Source: an uncultured Gammaproteobacteria bacterium | GTDB lineage: Bacteria > Pseudomonadota > Gammaproteobacteria > Eutrophobiales > Eutrophobiaceae | Length of the DNA: 64,000 nucleotides | Direction: 5' to 3' | Assembly: GCA_958295485.1 (NCBI GenBank) | Contig: OY282354.1 | Location: 2,339,417 to 2,403,416, forward strand | Part shown: piece after piece, positions 19,338 through 29,168 of the stretch | Layout of the letters: each line of letters begins with the position of its first letter | Position numbering within the stretch: the first letter of the stretch is position 1 | Translations under genes and position numbers: made by a program | The notes under the pieces: generated by a model | Seen by the model: the letters and a program-made list of their open reading frames with translations, nothing else | Told to the model about the DNA's origin: nothing | Databases searched by the model: none

Positions 19338-20351
19338 CTAATTCATTTTCAACCTGCTGACCTGGATGATTAATCCCAACAAGGGATGATCAAAATAATG
19401 TATTTCGTTTAATCTTACCCTCCTGCTCTCCGTCAATCTCACGTAGTCTGCCTGTTGATTAAACAGACTTTTCCCATTATCCGTATCCGCTAAACTCATA
19501 TCAGGCCTGTCAGGGTCTTCGGTTAATTCGGGAAAATAAGCAAAATCCACGTCAAGATACAGGAACCGCGAACTTCTCAACCGGATAAAGCCGTCATATA
19601 TCATTGTCGGCGGAACATAACCCACCGGTTCCCATTTCGGCTCAGCCAAGCCCGGACTCGAGCCCGGGGCAGGCCCTGTGGGCGTCCATCCCTCCTCTAA
19701 TTCCGGCCAGGTCAAGCTCGGTTGTTCCCCGGATTTTTCTTTATCTTCAAACAATGTATTGTCCAGGTGGACCGACCGGGCGGCGCGGCTGTCGAGCCCC
19801 GGCTGTTGCCATGCCACGTGTAGCAGGGGTCGGTATTCTTTGGACAATTTGAGAACCTTATTGACTTTACCAAGCCGGTAAAACTCTACAGGTAAAGCCA
19901 GGTACGGCATTAAATCCATGGCGTCGGAAGAGTCTGAACCTTCAGACGCCGGTATTTTTCCCGCTGTATCATCGACCGTAGCCGTAATTAATTCAATTGA
20001 GCCATCACGTCCGGGCAAACCTGGATTTTCATACCACGACTCACCATCAGCATCAGGCTCAATGTATTCAAAAATAATGACTTCTACCTGATACCAGGCG
20101 GCAAATACCGGCTGACTTAATGCCGACAAGATGTAAAAAAGGAAAGTTGCAAGCGAGCCGAACCTGCTGCGTGAATAATGAGGTTTGTTCGGCTGAATTC
20201 CAGCTTTCGCCGGAATGCGCCGACCTTGTTCAGGACAGGCGCGGGGGGCTGTCCTTGCGGGATTGTCGGGGGCGCCGCAAATGTCCCGGCCCCGCCACCC
20301 GCGCTGACCCGTAAGGACAACCCCCCAAAGAATTGAACCGAACAAATTCAA
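19338..20351 (-). CDS. csiV: CsiV-like protein with a repeat-derived N-terminus
   Basis: The protein resembles CsiV, a periplasmic activator of cell-wall synthase found next to mfd in gammaproteobacteria. The recognisable part begins at FLFYILSALSQPVFA, a signal peptide, and continues with WYQVEVIIFEY. The final LGLIIQVSRL segment is typical. The first 50-60 residues (including PEQGRRIPAKAGIQ) come from a palindromic repeat inserted at 20184-20346. No ATG or GTG lies between the repeat and the signal peptide. The start may be the TTG at 20351, overlapping the mfd stop, or a TTG inside the signal sequence. Export may be impaired. Confidence 0.75.
   Translation of the reverse strand: MNLFGSILWGVVLTGQRGWRGRDICGAPDNPARTAPRACPEQGRRIPAKAGIQPNKPHYSRSRFGSLATFLFYILSALSQPVFAAWYQVEVIIFEYIEPDADGESWYENPGLPGRDGSIELITATVDDTAGKIPASEGSDSSDAMDLMPYLALPVEFYRLGKVNKVLKLSKEYRPLLHVAWQQPGLDSRAARSVHLDNTLFEDKEKSGEQPSLTWPELEEGWTPTGPAPGSSPGLAEPKWEPVGYVPPTMIYDGFIRLRSSRFLYLDVDFAYFPELTEDPDRPDMSLADTDNGKSLFNQQADYVRLTESRRVRLNEIHYFDHPLLGLIIQVSRLKMN
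20184..20346. repeat. Palindromic MITE-like element at the mfd/csiV junction
   Basis: Outer arms TTTGTTCGGCTGAATTC (20184-20200) and the inverse of TTTGTTCGGTTCAATTC (20330-20346) match at 15 of 17 bases. Inner arms at 20243-20261 and 20308-20326 (GGGGGGCTGTCCTTGCGGG and its inverse) match at 17 of 19. A further small palindrome, TTCCAGCTTTCGCCGGAA, lies near 20198. The whole could fold as one long hairpin. It is read through as the N-terminus of csiV. Confidence 0.75.
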
Positions 20352-23300
20352 GTTGTTTCCTCCGCCGACAGCTTGTCGATTAGCTCATCGATAAACCGGA
20401 ATCGATCTTCCGTATCGATCAACTCACGGGTGATCCTCAGTTTATCATTCCCATCCAGTTTATATAAATCAGGTTTTGTCTGGACCAGGTTAATCACTTT
20501 TTCCGGGTCAATATCAGCGCGTTCATAAAAGTATAATCTACCCCCTTTCTCCCCCAAATCTATCTTGCGAATGCCAAGCGGTCGCGTCCTGAGCTTTATT
20601 CCCGCGAGTCGAAACAAATTTTTCAGCGGCGCCGGCAATGAGCCGAATCTATCTATGCATTCCTCCCGTAAATCCTGCAATTCAGCCGCTTGCCCGGTAC
20701 CGGCAATGCGTTTATACATGACCAGCCTCGAATGCACATCCGGTAGATAATCAGCCGGAATTAACGACGGAACATGTAAATCTATCTCGGTGCCATGGTC
20801 CAGGGGCCGGTCCAACTCCGGTTGTCTGCCGGCCCTCAGTGAGGCGACAGCCCGGTCCAATAAATCCATGTACATTCCAAACCCTATCTCCTGAATTTGT
20901 CCGCTTTGTTCATCCCCTAAAATTTCACCAACTCCACGTATCTCCATGTCATGGGCCGCCAAAGTAAAACCGGCGCCTAAATCTTCGAGGGATTCAATCG
21001 CCTCGAGCCGTTTGCCCGCCTCGGCGCTTATAAACTTCCTGTTCGGCGTAATCAAATAGGCATAAGCGCGATGATGCGAACGTCCTACCCTGCCTCGCAA
21101 CTGATAAAGTTGGGCCAAACCGAATTTATCCGCCCGGTTGATTATAATCGTATTTGCGCTTGGCACATCAATGCCGGTCTCGATAATTGTCGTACAGACG
21201 AGTACGTTAAACCTGAGATGGTAAAAATCCAGCATGACCTGTTCGAGGCGCTTTTCCGGCATCTGCCCATGAGCTATTTGAATCTTTGTCTCCGGGACCA
21301 GGCTTGCCACATTACTCGCCGTTTTTTCTATAGTCTCAATCTCATTATGCACGAAATAAACCTGTCCCCCACGCTTGATTTCCCTGAGTAACGCTTCTTT
21401 AAGCAAAGCATCGTCCCATTCCCTGACAAATATCTTGACCGGCAAGCGTCTTGACGGCGGCGTTGCGATAATAGACAGGGACCTCAAATCCGACAGGGCA
21501 AGGTTAAGCGTGCGGGGAATAGGCGTTGCGGTCAGTGTCAGCACATCCGTTTCCACCCGTATTGATTTCAATTTTTCCTTCTGTCTCACCCCGAACCTGT
21601 GCTCTTCATCAATAATCACAAGGCCAAGATTCTTGAACGCGATGCTATCTTGCAGCAACTTGTGCGTGCCTATGACTATATCGACTTTACCTTCCCGCAA
21701 ATTATTTCCGATGACGTCCTGGGTTTTTTTGGAGACAAATCTCGACAACGCCTCTATTCGGACCGGCCAGTCCGCAAACCGGTCCTTGAAATTCTGAGCA
21801 TGTTGTTGCGCCAGCAAAGTCGTGGGCGCCAATAATGCGACCTGCTTATGATTTTGTACTGCAACAAACGCCGCGCGCATGGCTACTTCAGTTTTACCAA
21901 ATCCCGAATCACCACAAACGAGTCTATCCATCGGGGTAGAAGCGCACATGTCACTGAGTACCTGGGCAATTGCGTCTATCTGACCCGGCGTTTCCTCAAA
22001 AGGGAAATCCTGGACGAATGCCTGGTAGGCATTGTCGTCGATAGTAAACGTATAGCCATTGAGCGCTGCCCTGCGAGCATGCAGCTCCAATAATTCCGCA
22101 GCCACGTCGTATGCCCGGATCAAGGCCTTTCGTTTTGCCTTTGACCATTGCCCGCTGCCCAGGCGATGCAAAGGCGCGTGCTCCGGGTCTGCCCCGGTAA
22201 ACCGGCTAATCAGTTCCAATGACGCAACCGGCACGTAAAGCTTATCTCCCTGGTCATATTCCAGGCAGATAAACTCGGCCACAATCCCGCTGATTGTCAA
22301 TGTCACCAAGCCCCGGTAACGACCTACGCCGTGTTCTTCATGGACTACCGGCGCGCCCATGGACAACTCCGTCAAGCTGCCGATGATTGCATCCGCATCA
22401 TACTGCCGCTGTTTGCGTAATCGACGTTGCTGCGCCCGCTCGCCAAACAACTGCGACTCACTGATTATGGCGATGCCTGGTTGTTCCAGTATTGCGCCAT
22501 GTTCCAGCGGCGCCACGGTTAAACCAAAGTTGACATTTCCTGTAATAAATTCATCCCAATCCCGACAGATAACCGGCCTGGAACCCTCATCCCGAAATAA
22601 TTCCATAATGGTCTCCCGACGTCCGACTGATTCAGCGACTATCAGGACATTTCCTGTAAATTCGTCCACGAAACGTTGAAAAACGGCGAGGGGCTCCCGC
22701 GCTCGCGCATCAACAGGGAGTTTTATCGGATTCCTGGTGGCGAAGTTGACGGTTTCATTCTGCGATTTATCAATACTGGTGGCGCTGACATGAATCCGGG
22801 AGTAAGACGCCAGCTGCGCAAATATCGCTTCCGGTCCGTAAAATATTTCATCCGGTGACAACAAGGGCCGGCTGTCATCGTCTTTTCCCTGCTCATACCG
22901 CATTTCTGCCATTTCCCAAAATTCGCGCGCGGCGTCCTGGACGCCCTCGTCTATCACAACTATTGAATTTTCAGGAACATAATCCATCAGGCTATTGGTA
23001 TTCGAATAAAAGAGGGGCATGAAATACTCGATCCCGGCTGGCGCGATCCCACTGCTGACGTCCGTATAAATCGAACATTTTTCAGGATTCCCCTCAAACC
23101 TCAGCCGCCAATTACTTCGAAAAGTATCAATAGTCCGGGGCGTCAACGGCGCTTCTTTCGCCGGCAAGATCCTGATTTCGTCGATTTTTTCCAGGGACCT
23201 TTGTGACTCAATATTGAAAGTCCTGATGCTGTCTATCTCGTTATCAAACAAATCTATGCGAAAGGGAATGATGGAACCCATGGGATATATATCCAATATG

Positions 23301-23830
23301 GAGCCTCTTATCGCCACGTCCCCGTGCTCCATCACCTGGGATACGATACGATAACCATTGCTGTCCAGTTCCTTTCTGAATGCATCCATAGCCAATTCCT
23401 GGCCATTTCGTAAAAACAAACTGTGGGATAAAAGATAATTCCTGGGCAACAGGCGATGCATCAAGGTCGATACAGGCACGACCAGTATGCCCCTTCCCGG
23501 GTTTTGTAATTCAATCAGCGTAGATAACCGCTCAGAGACAATATCCTGGTACGGGGAAAACTGATCATATGGCAACGTTTCCCAGTCCGGGAACGAAAGC
23601 AGTATTTGCTCAGTTTGGAAGGAATTAAAAAAAGTCAGCTCTTCAATAAAGCGGTGGGCGCTGAGTTGATCCGAAGCGACAAGGATAAAAAGCGAATCAT
23701 TTTCTTTTGCCGCAGACGCCAGGGCCAAGGACTTGCCACAGCCGCGCAGCCGCCCCCAGTTCAATCGCTGTCGCTTGCTCGCGGGAACCTCGGGTTGCAG
23801 CGGACTTGAACTTACTGCTGTCGCACACAC
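20348..23830 (-). CDS. mfd: Transcription-repair coupling factor Mfd
   Basis: This 1160-residue SF2 translocase removes stalled RNA polymerase and recruits UvrA. The order is a UvrB-like N-terminal region (RLRGCGKSLALASAA), a CarD-like polymerase-binding domain (VVHEEHGVGRYRG), helicase motifs (LVCGDSGFGKTEVAMRA, VIIDEEHRFGVRQKE, LTLTATPIPRTLNLALS, QLRGRVGRS) and a C-terminal TRCF domain. The length is normal (E. coli about 1148). The only start in the open frame is GTG 23830, just downstream of an in-frame stop. Confidence 0.96.
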   Translation of the reverse strand: MCATAVSSSPLQPEVPASKRQRLNWGRLRGCGKSLALASAAKENDSLFILVASDQLSAHRFIEELTFFNSFQTEQILLSFPDWETLPYDQFSPYQDIVSERLSTLIELQNPGRGILVVPVSTLMHRLLPRNYLLSHSLFLRNGQELAMDAFRKELDSNGYRIVSQVMEHGDVAIRGSILDIYPMGSIIPFRIDLFDNEIDSIRTFNIESQRSLEKIDEIRILPAKEAPLTPRTIDTFRSNWRLRFEGNPEKCSIYTDVSSGIAPAGIEYFMPLFYSNTNSLMDYVPENSIVVIDEGVQDAAREFWEMAEMRYEQGKDDDSRPLLSPDEIFYGPEAIFAQLASYSRIHVSATSIDKSQNETVNFATRNPIKLPVDARAREPLAVFQRFVDEFTGNVLIVAESVGRRETIMELFRDEGSRPVICRDWDEFITGNVNFGLTVAPLEHGAILEQPGIAIISESQLFGERAQQRRLRKQRQYDADAIIGSLTELSMGAPVVHEEHGVGRYRGLVTLTISGIVAEFICLEYDQGDKLYVPVASLELISRFTGADPEHAPLHRLGSGQWSKAKRKALIRAYDVAAELLELHARRAALNGYTFTIDDNAYQAFVQDFPFEETPGQIDAIAQVLSDMCASTPMDRLVCGDSGFGKTEVAMRAAFVAVQNHKQVALLAPTTLLAQQHAQNFKDRFADWPVRIEALSRFVSKKTQDVIGNNLREGKVDIVIGTHKLLQDSIAFKNLGLVIIDEEHRFGVRQKEKLKSIRVETDVLTLTATPIPRTLNLALSDLRSLSIIATPPSRRLPVKIFVREWDDALLKEALLREIKRGGQVYFVHNEIETIEKTASNVASLVPETKIQIAHGQMPEKRLEQVMLDFYHLRFNVLVCTTIIETGIDVPSANTIIINRADKFGLAQLYQLRGRVGRSHHRAYAYLITPNRKFISAEAGKRLEAIESLEDLGAGFTLAAHDMEIRGVGEILGDEQSGQIQEIGFGMYMDLLDRAVASLRAGRQPELDRPLDHGTEIDLHVPSLIPADYLPDVHSRLVMYKRIAGTGQAAELQDLREECIDRFGSLPAPLKNLFRLAGIKLRTRPLGIRKIDLGEKGGRLYFYERADIDPEKVINLVQTKPDLYKLDGNDKLRITRELIDTEDRFRFIDELIDKLSAEETT

Positions 23831-23899
23831 TCCGGGCGTACGCCTGACGCTTTTTTATTCTGCCCACAGGTGGCGCAGGTATTTGCAGATGATTTATTT

Positions 23900-24214
23900 T
23901 TACCTGCGATCATCTACGGATTGATTCTTTTCATTGGCCGGGAGAACGCGTTCGTCCGGCGCTTTTTCATTTGTCTTGACCTGTTTAAGCAGTTTTGCAT
24001 TGCCGCGTTTCAGTTTTATCAGCGTCGGCAGGCAGGATAAAGCGCCTAATATGGCGCCTGAAAAAAGAGAGCCTGCGATCACAAGCGATAAGGGTATCTC
24101 ACTATTTCCTGAGTAATAATCGATCACCACCAGTTGATCATTGCGTAAATGGAACATTAATCCGATTAAGATAATGAACAGGATGAGTACTATTTTGAAA
24201 ATGCCAGGCATCAA
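23900..24214 (-). CDS. lapA: LapA-domain inner-membrane protein
   Basis: This 104-residue protein has two predicted membrane helices (IVLILFIILIGLMFHL, then the SLVIAGSLFSGAILGAL region) followed by a charged coiled C-terminal tail. It matches LapA (DUF1049), which with LapB regulates lipopolysaccharide synthesis. Its place downstream of ihfB supports this. The lapB gene that usually follows is replaced here by mfd. Confidence 0.88.
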   Translation of the reverse strand: MMPGIFKIVLILFIILIGLMFHLRNDQLVVIDYYSGNSEIPLSLVIAGSLFSGAILGALSCLPTLIKLKRGNAKLLKQVKTNEKAPDERVLPANEKNQSVDDRR

Positions 24215-24302
24215 ATCGAAAGGGTCAGCATTGCTTGATTAACCAGGAAAACCGCGCTCTTGATCAGGGGTAGCGAATTCCATCGACACTCACCCTTTTG
24301 AT

Positions 24303-24623
24303 TTACTGAGCTTCGTCGTGAGGGATTATGGGTGAGTTGAATTTTGACTGATCCACTCTCTCTCGCATCTGCTTCCCGGGTTTGAAATAAGGGACGTACT
24401 TGGCCGGCAGTGAGACAGGCTCGCCTGATTTGGGATTGCGGCCGACGCGAGGCGACCTGTAGTGCAATGAAAAACTACCAAACCCACGGATTTCAACCCT
24501 GTTGCCATTCGACAAGGCTTGCGTCATATGTTCAAGAATTGTTTTTACCGCTGATTCTATATCCTTCGATGTAAGCTGTGATTGGCGTCTGGCCAGAAAT
24601 TCGATCAGTTCAGACTTGGTCAT
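24303..24623 (-). CDS. ihfB: Integration host factor subunit beta
   Basis: This 106-residue DNA-bending protein of the HU/IHF family begins [14 protein letters not shown]. It contains [14 protein letters not shown] and the arm [20 protein letters not shown], the beta-arm that bends DNA. It partners with IhfA, which is not in the window. The gene lies between rpsA and lapA, the usual gammaproteobacterial order. Confidence 0.97.
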   Translation of the reverse strand: MTKSELIEFLARRQSQLTSKDIESAVKTILEHMTQALSNGNRVEIRGFGSFSLHYRSPRVGRNPKSGEPVSLPAKYVPYFKPGKQMRERVDQSKFNSPIIPHDEAQ

Positions 24624-24769
24624 TGTTGTTATCCTGTTTTAATAGAGTCAAGGAACCTCTGATTAAGTCAGAAAAATAAAAACCACATTGTCATTTTCCG
24701 CGCCCCGATAAGTCCGGAACCTGATACAGGAACAGGCATGTCCAGAGTATCCTTGAACCTGCAGCATTA

Positions 24770-26443
24770 TCAACTATTATCCAAATGTTCTTTGAGCAGG
24801 TCGCCCAATTTAGCGCCGGATGAAGAATCAGGGGCATATTCTCTAACCGCGGCAGTTTCTTCATCTGATTCTTTTGCCCTTACGGAGACGGATATGGTAC
24901 GTTTTTTTCTGTCTATAGCGGTAATTTTGACCTCAATTTCTTCACCTTCTTCTACACCACTGTCCCTTGCATCCTTGATTTTCTTTTCGTTTGATAATTC
25001 AGCTGCTTTTAATTGTCCTTCAACCCCGGCGGCCAGTTCCACCAGGATACTTTTGGCTTCGATTGACGAAATTTTACCGGTTACAATTTTCCCTTTGGGG
25101 TTCTCCGCTACATAGGCTGTAAACGGATCTCTTTCTAATTGTTTAATCCCAAGGGATATACGTTCCCTCTCGGTATCCACGATGAGAACAACCGTCTCAA
25201 TTTCATCTCCCTTTTTATATTTACGTATGGCTTCTTCACCTTCGTCTATCCAGGAAACATCCGATAAATGCACCAATCCATCTATGCCGCCGACCAACCC
25301 GATAAAGATACCAAAGTCAGTAATTGACTTGATTTGACCTTGAACCCGATCACCTTTGTTGTGCCTGGAGGCAAATTCTTCCCATGGATTCGGCTGGCAC
25401 TGCTTCATGCCTAAGGAAATCCGCCGGCGGTCCTGATCAATATCCAATATGACGACATTGACTTCATCACCTATATGCACCAATTTTGAGGGATGAACAT
25501 TCTTATTGGTCCAGTCCATTTCCGACACGTGCACCAGTCCCTCGACGCCTTCTTCCAACTCGACGAAACAACCATAATCGGCCAGGTTGGTAACAGAGCC
25601 ACGCAAACGCGATCCTTCCGGAAACCGTTTGGTTAAATCACTCCAAGGGTCTTCACCCATCTGCTTTAACCCTAGGGATACCCGGTTACGTTCACGGTCA
25701 AACTTTAAAACCTTGACTTCGACTTCACTCCCGATACTTACGATATCGCTGGGGTCTTTTACCCGTTTCCAGGCCATGTCAGTGATATGCAGCAAGCCAT
25801 CAATGCCGCCAAGATCCAGAAAGGCGCCGTAATCCGTGAGATTCTTTACAATGCCTTGTACAGTTACCCCTTCTTTTAATTTATCAATCAAGGCTTGTCG
25901 CTCAACGGTATTTTCACTCTCAACCACAGCCCGGCGGGACACCACCACGTTACTCCGCTTTCGGTCAATTTTAATTACCTTGAACTCAAGAGACTTTTCT
26001 TCCAGATAACCCATGTCCTTGACCGGCTTGACATCCACCAGCGAACCGGGCAAAAACGCCCTGATGCCCTCTACCTCAACGGCAAAACCGCCCTTGACCC
26101 GTTCCGTGATCCTGCCGGTAATGGTATTATTGGCATCATGGGCTTTTTCCAGATTTTCCCACGCCAACAGTCGTTTTGCCTTTTCCCGTGACAACCGGGT
26201 CTCGCCATAACCATCCTCTACCGCATCCAGGGCCACATCAACCTCGTCGCCAACGGCAACTTCGAGTTCACCTTTATCATCGTAAAATTGGTCGATGGGT
26301 ATCCATGACTCCGACTTCAGGCCGGCGCTGACGACCACATTATCTTGATATACGTCTACCACAATGCCACTTACGATAGAGCCAGGACGCATCTTAGCCT
26401 CTATTTGGCTTTGTTCAAATAATTCCGCAAAACTCTCAGTCAT
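24770..26443 (-). CDS. rpsA: 30S ribosomal protein S1
   Basis: This 557-residue protein is built from six S1 RNA-binding repeats, visible as repeated segments such as [52 protein letters not shown] and [19 protein letters not shown]. It brings mRNA to the ribosome. Length and repeat number equal E. coli S1. It follows cmk by 123 bases, a stretch that can form a hairpin. Confidence 0.98.
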   Translation of the reverse strand: MTESFAELFEQSQIEAKMRPGSIVSGIVVDVYQDNVVVSAGLKSESWIPIDQFYDDKGELEVAVGDEVDVALDAVEDGYGETRLSREKAKRLLAWENLEKAHDANNTITGRITERVKGGFAVEVEGIRAFLPGSLVDVKPVKDMGYLEEKSLEFKVIKIDRKRSNVVVSRRAVVESENTVERQALIDKLKEGVTVQGIVKNLTDYGAFLDLGGIDGLLHITDMAWKRVKDPSDIVSIGSEVEVKVLKFDRERNRVSLGLKQMGEDPWSDLTKRFPEGSRLRGSVTNLADYGCFVELEEGVEGLVHVSEMDWTNKNVHPSKLVHIGDEVNVVILDIDQDRRRISLGMKQCQPNPWEEFASRHNKGDRVQGQIKSITDFGIFIGLVGGIDGLVHLSDVSWIDEGEEAIRKYKKGDEIETVVLIVDTERERISLGIKQLERDPFTAYVAENPKGKIVTGKISSIEAKSILVELAAGVEGQLKAAELSNEKKIKDARDSGVEEGEEIEVKITAIDRKKRTISVSVRAKESDEETAAVREYAPDSSSGAKLGDLLKEHLDNS

Positions 26444-26488
26444 TTAATATGTTAGCTCTTATTGTTAATGTTGTTTATTACATCTTTT

Positions 26489-26546
26489 CAGCCCTGGGAG
26501 CAGGTCCCGAACCGGCCCTTTTGACGGGCGATTGCCCCTGGGGCTG
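26489..26546 (-). promoter_or_regulatory. Imperfect hairpin in the rpsA leader
   Basis: CAGCCCTGGGAGCA (26489-26502) can pair, imperfectly, with TGCCCCTGGGGCTG (26533-26546). It lies between the cmk stop and the rpsA start. In E. coli the rpsA leader folds into hairpins through which S1 represses its own translation. A similar role here is inference; no U-run follows it on the minus strand, so it is not a terminator. Confidence 0.3.
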
Positions 26547-26566
26547 ACAAGCCATCCAACCACAGG

Positions 26567-27262
26567 TTAAACAGGTAACTCAAAACGTTGTTTTATCAAT
26601 GCCGACACCTGTGCAAATACGTTTTCTATTCCACTGGCAGAGGTGTCAATGACAATCGCATCTTCTGCCGGTCTCAAGGGAGAGATGTTACGTTGTTTAT
26701 CCCTGTTGTCTCGTTCGGCCATCTCCGTCAAAAGATTCTGAAAGCTAACATCAATTCCTTTGACATTCAACTGTTTATATCGCCTTTTAGCTCTTTCTTC
26801 CGGGCTGGCCGTCAAAAAGATCTTCAATTCGGCAGCCGGAAAAACCACCGTGCCCATATCCCGGCCATCGGCAACCAGGCCCGGGGGGCGCTGAAAACTG
26901 CGTTGCCATCCCAATATGGCCTCACGCACCTCGACATACCCGCCCAACTGCGACGCCGCGTTGCCGCAATCCTCTTTTCGGATCTGAGCGTCAATATCCG
27001 CCCCATCCAACGTCACCTTTATCGAGGGCTCTCCCGCTACAGCAATAAATTGAACATCCAACTCTGTCCGGGCAAGACCGGCCACCTCGACGGCGTTGGA
27101 AACGTCTATATTCTCCCGCTGGGCCAACAGGGCCAGAATACGATACAAGGCGCCGCTATCCAGTAAATTCCACTGCAACCACCGGCTGACTTGACTGCAA
27201 AGGGTCCCTTTCCCCGTCCCACTGGGCCCATCTACGGTTATGACCGGTGGTTTAACCTGCAT
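26567..27262 (-). CDS. cmk: Cytidylate kinase
   Basis: This 231-residue nucleoside monophosphate kinase phosphorylates CMP and dCMP. The P-loop is GPSGTGKGTLCSQV. LVADGRDMGTVVFP and LTASPEERAKRRYKQL are family signatures, and DRDN-type binding residues are seen in ERDNRDKQR. It lies directly upstream of rpsA, as in E. coli. Confidence 0.97.
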   Translation of the reverse strand: MQVKPPVITVDGPSGTGKGTLCSQVSRWLQWNLLDSGALYRILALLAQRENIDVSNAVEVAGLARTELDVQFIAVAGEPSIKVTLDGADIDAQIRKEDCGNAASQLGGYVEVREAILGWQRSFQRPPGLVADGRDMGTVVFPAAELKIFLTASPEERAKRRYKQLNVKGIDVSFQNLLTEMAERDNRDKQRNISPLRPAEDAIVIDTSASGIENVFAQVSALIKQRFELPV

Positions 27263-27359
27263 TTCTCAAAACGCGGTTAACCCAGGAGGTGGAAAAACCG
27301 ATTGTTTCGCCCTTCTCCCCAGGGAAGTGTCGCAAAAGGAGCGCTCCCGCCATTCTCTG

Positions 27360-27572
27360 TTATGCTGCGACTTCAATAATTTCAATGCCGGAAGTCAGCT
27401 CCGGGATTGGCTCACCATTTTCCTTGAGTCCTTCCAAGTGAAATTCAACTGCCTCATGGATGAGTTTTTTTACTTCTTCTTCCGTCTCGCCAACTGCAAT
27501 ACATCCGGGCAAATCAGGCACATAGGCGCCATAACTCTCTTTACCTTTTTCTATGACAACAGCATATTTCAT
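27360..27572 (-). CDS. hicB: HicB-family antitoxin-like protein
   Basis: This 70-residue protein begins MKYAVVIEKGKESYGAYVPD and continues with LPGCIAVGETEEEV, the HicB RNase-H-like fold that neutralises HicA mRNA interferases. There is no C-terminal DNA-binding domain, so it is the short form. ATG 27572 is used because homology starts there. A remnant of the toxin gene lies just upstream, so this is probably an orphan antitoxin. It sits between aroA and cmk, which are normally adjacent. Confidence 0.85.
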   Translation of the reverse strand: MKYAVVIEKGKESYGAYVPDLPGCIAVGETEEEVKKLIHEAVEFHLEGLKENGEPIPELTSGIEIIEVAA

Positions 27573-27576
27573 GGGT

Positions 27577-27645
27577 TTATGTTCCGTTCTTTCCGGATTG
27601 CTCAAGTATGGCATTTAATGTCCCTCTTGGCACGTCCATAATTGT
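27577..27645 (-). pseudogene. HicA toxin C-terminal remnant
   Basis: In the frame ending at TAA 27577-27579 the minus strand reads DVPRGTLNAILEQSGKNGT, very like the PRGTL..IL.QAG end of HicA toxins. It stops four bases before the hicB start, the normal hicA-hicB spacing. Upstream the frame (MKKKRPHHKRHCTI) lacks the HicA double-stranded-RNA-binding core and its catalytic His region. The toxin is deleted except for its tail. Confidence 0.6.
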
Positions 27646-27818
27646 ACAGTGTCTCTTATGATGGGGTCTTTTCTTTTTCATCAAATGAGCATGAGTAATT
27701 GGAAGGATTTTTTTAGTTGTCTCTTGTTATCGACGTAATAACTTGAATTCAGCCTTGGCAAACTGGGGCGGGCCTTCGGGGCATTGGCACGATGCAGGAT
27801 ACTGGTGAAAAATGCGGA

Positions 27819-29168
27819 TCAATCACTGGGAATTGTTTTTGTGTTGATTTCCCAGCCTGATTGTTTTGCGCAGTCGATAAAGCCGGGGAAAGAAGTGGCG
27901 ACGTTTTTGCAGTTTTTGACGGTTATGGGGCCACCTGCGGCCAAGCCGGCCAGGCAGAATGCCATGGCAATACGATGGTCCGCATGGCTGTCCACCATGC
28001 CGCCGACAGGTTGTCCGCCAAGTACCCGCAAGCCATCAGGCCAGGTGTCCACGGTCACGCCTGTTTTATCAAGACCCTCTGCCAGGGCCTGGATGCGGTC
28101 GCTCTCCTTTACGCGCAATTCCGCCGCATCTTTGAGGATGGTCTCGCCTTTGGCGTAACAGGCCGCTACCATGATCGCCGGCAATTCGTCGATGGCAATG
28201 GGAATCAGCGCCGGGGGGATTGATATGCCATGCAATTGCCTGTAACGCACGCGCAGGTCAGCCGCCGGCTCGGCGGCGTTGTTATCGACGTTCAGAACGC
28301 TGATATCCGCCCCCATTGACCTGAGTATTTCTATGACGGCGCAACGGGTCGGGTTGATCCCGACTTTTTCGATGAATATATCCGAACCGGGAACGATGCA
28401 AGCCGCCGCCAGGAAAAAAGCGGCGGAAGAAATATCTCCCGGAACGCGCAGGTTATTTGCCTGCAACGCGCTGTCATCCCCCCCGATTGCCGTTTCTATT
28501 CGCCGGCCGGAACGATGACTGGAATGATTAAGGGGACAGGCAAAATGCGCCAGTAATCTTTCCGTATGGTCGCGGGTTATCTCCGGTTCGATGAGGGTGG
28601 TCTTGCCCCCGGCGTATAAACCCGCCAGCAGGAGCGCGGATTTCAGTTGCGCGCTGGCGACCGGCAGTTCATATTCGATACCGCGGAGTTGTCTTCCGCC
28701 CTTTACATGTACGGGTAAAGTCCCTTGAGCCGTGGGGCGAACGTCTGCATTCATCCGGTTCAGGGGGTCAGCCACCCGGCGCATCGGTCTTCGCCGCAAC
28801 GAGGCATCGCCGGATAAGGTCGAATCAAACCGTTGTCCTGCCAGGATACCCATCAACAGCCGCGCCGAGGTGCCGGAATTACCCAGGTCGATAATGCCGG
28901 GGGGCGCCGACAATCCATGCAGTCCAACCCCCTCGACGGATACCATCCCGCCCTCTTGCTGAAGATGAACCCCCATCTGCCTGAAGGTGGCAATCGTCGC
29001 CTGGGTATCGGCGCTGTCAAGGAAGCCGTCAAACTCACTGACGCCTTCGGCCAACGACGCTAATATTATCGCCCGGTGTGATATGGATTTATCCCCGGGG
29101 ACGCGAATCCTGCCTTGCAGCGGGGAGGTTGCGGGGTTGACGATATAATCAATTCTCGTCGCTGACAT
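27819..29168 (-). CDS. aroA: 3-phosphoshikimate 1-carboxyvinyltransferase (EPSP synthase)
   Basis: This 449-residue enzyme joins shikimate-3-phosphate and PEP in the sixth step of aromatic amino acid synthesis. Motifs include VPGDKSISHRA (PEP and S3P binding), LGNSGTSARLLMG, and ELRVKESDRIQALAEGL. The ATG at 29168 is chosen because it starts the homologous region; it overlaps the tyrA stop by 20 bases. The downstream neighbour is the hicA remnant rather than cmk. Confidence 0.96.
   Translation of the reverse strand: MSATRIDYIVNPATSPLQGRIRVPGDKSISHRAIILASLAEGVSEFDGFLDSADTQATIATFRQMGVHLQQEGGMVSVEGVGLHGLSAPPGIIDLGNSGTSARLLMGILAGQRFDSTLSGDASLRRRPMRRVADPLNRMNADVRPTAQGTLPVHVKGGRQLRGIEYELPVASAQLKSALLLAGLYAGGKTTLIEPEITRDHTERLLAHFACPLNHSSHRSGRRIETAIGGDDSALQANNLRVPGDISSAAFFLAAACIVPGSDIFIEKVGINPTRCAVIEILRSMGADISVLNVDNNAAEPAADLRVRYRQLHGISIPPALIPIAIDELPAIMVAACYAKGETILKDAAELRVKESDRIQALAEGLDKTGVTVDTWPDGLRVLGGQPVGGMVDSHADHRIAMAFCLAGLAAGGPITVKNCKNVATSFPGFIDCAKQSGWEINTKTIPSD

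Noticed and set aside
24738..25115. Serine-rich plus-strand frame opposite rpsA
   Set aside because: It is low-complexity antisense sequence over the S1 repeats.
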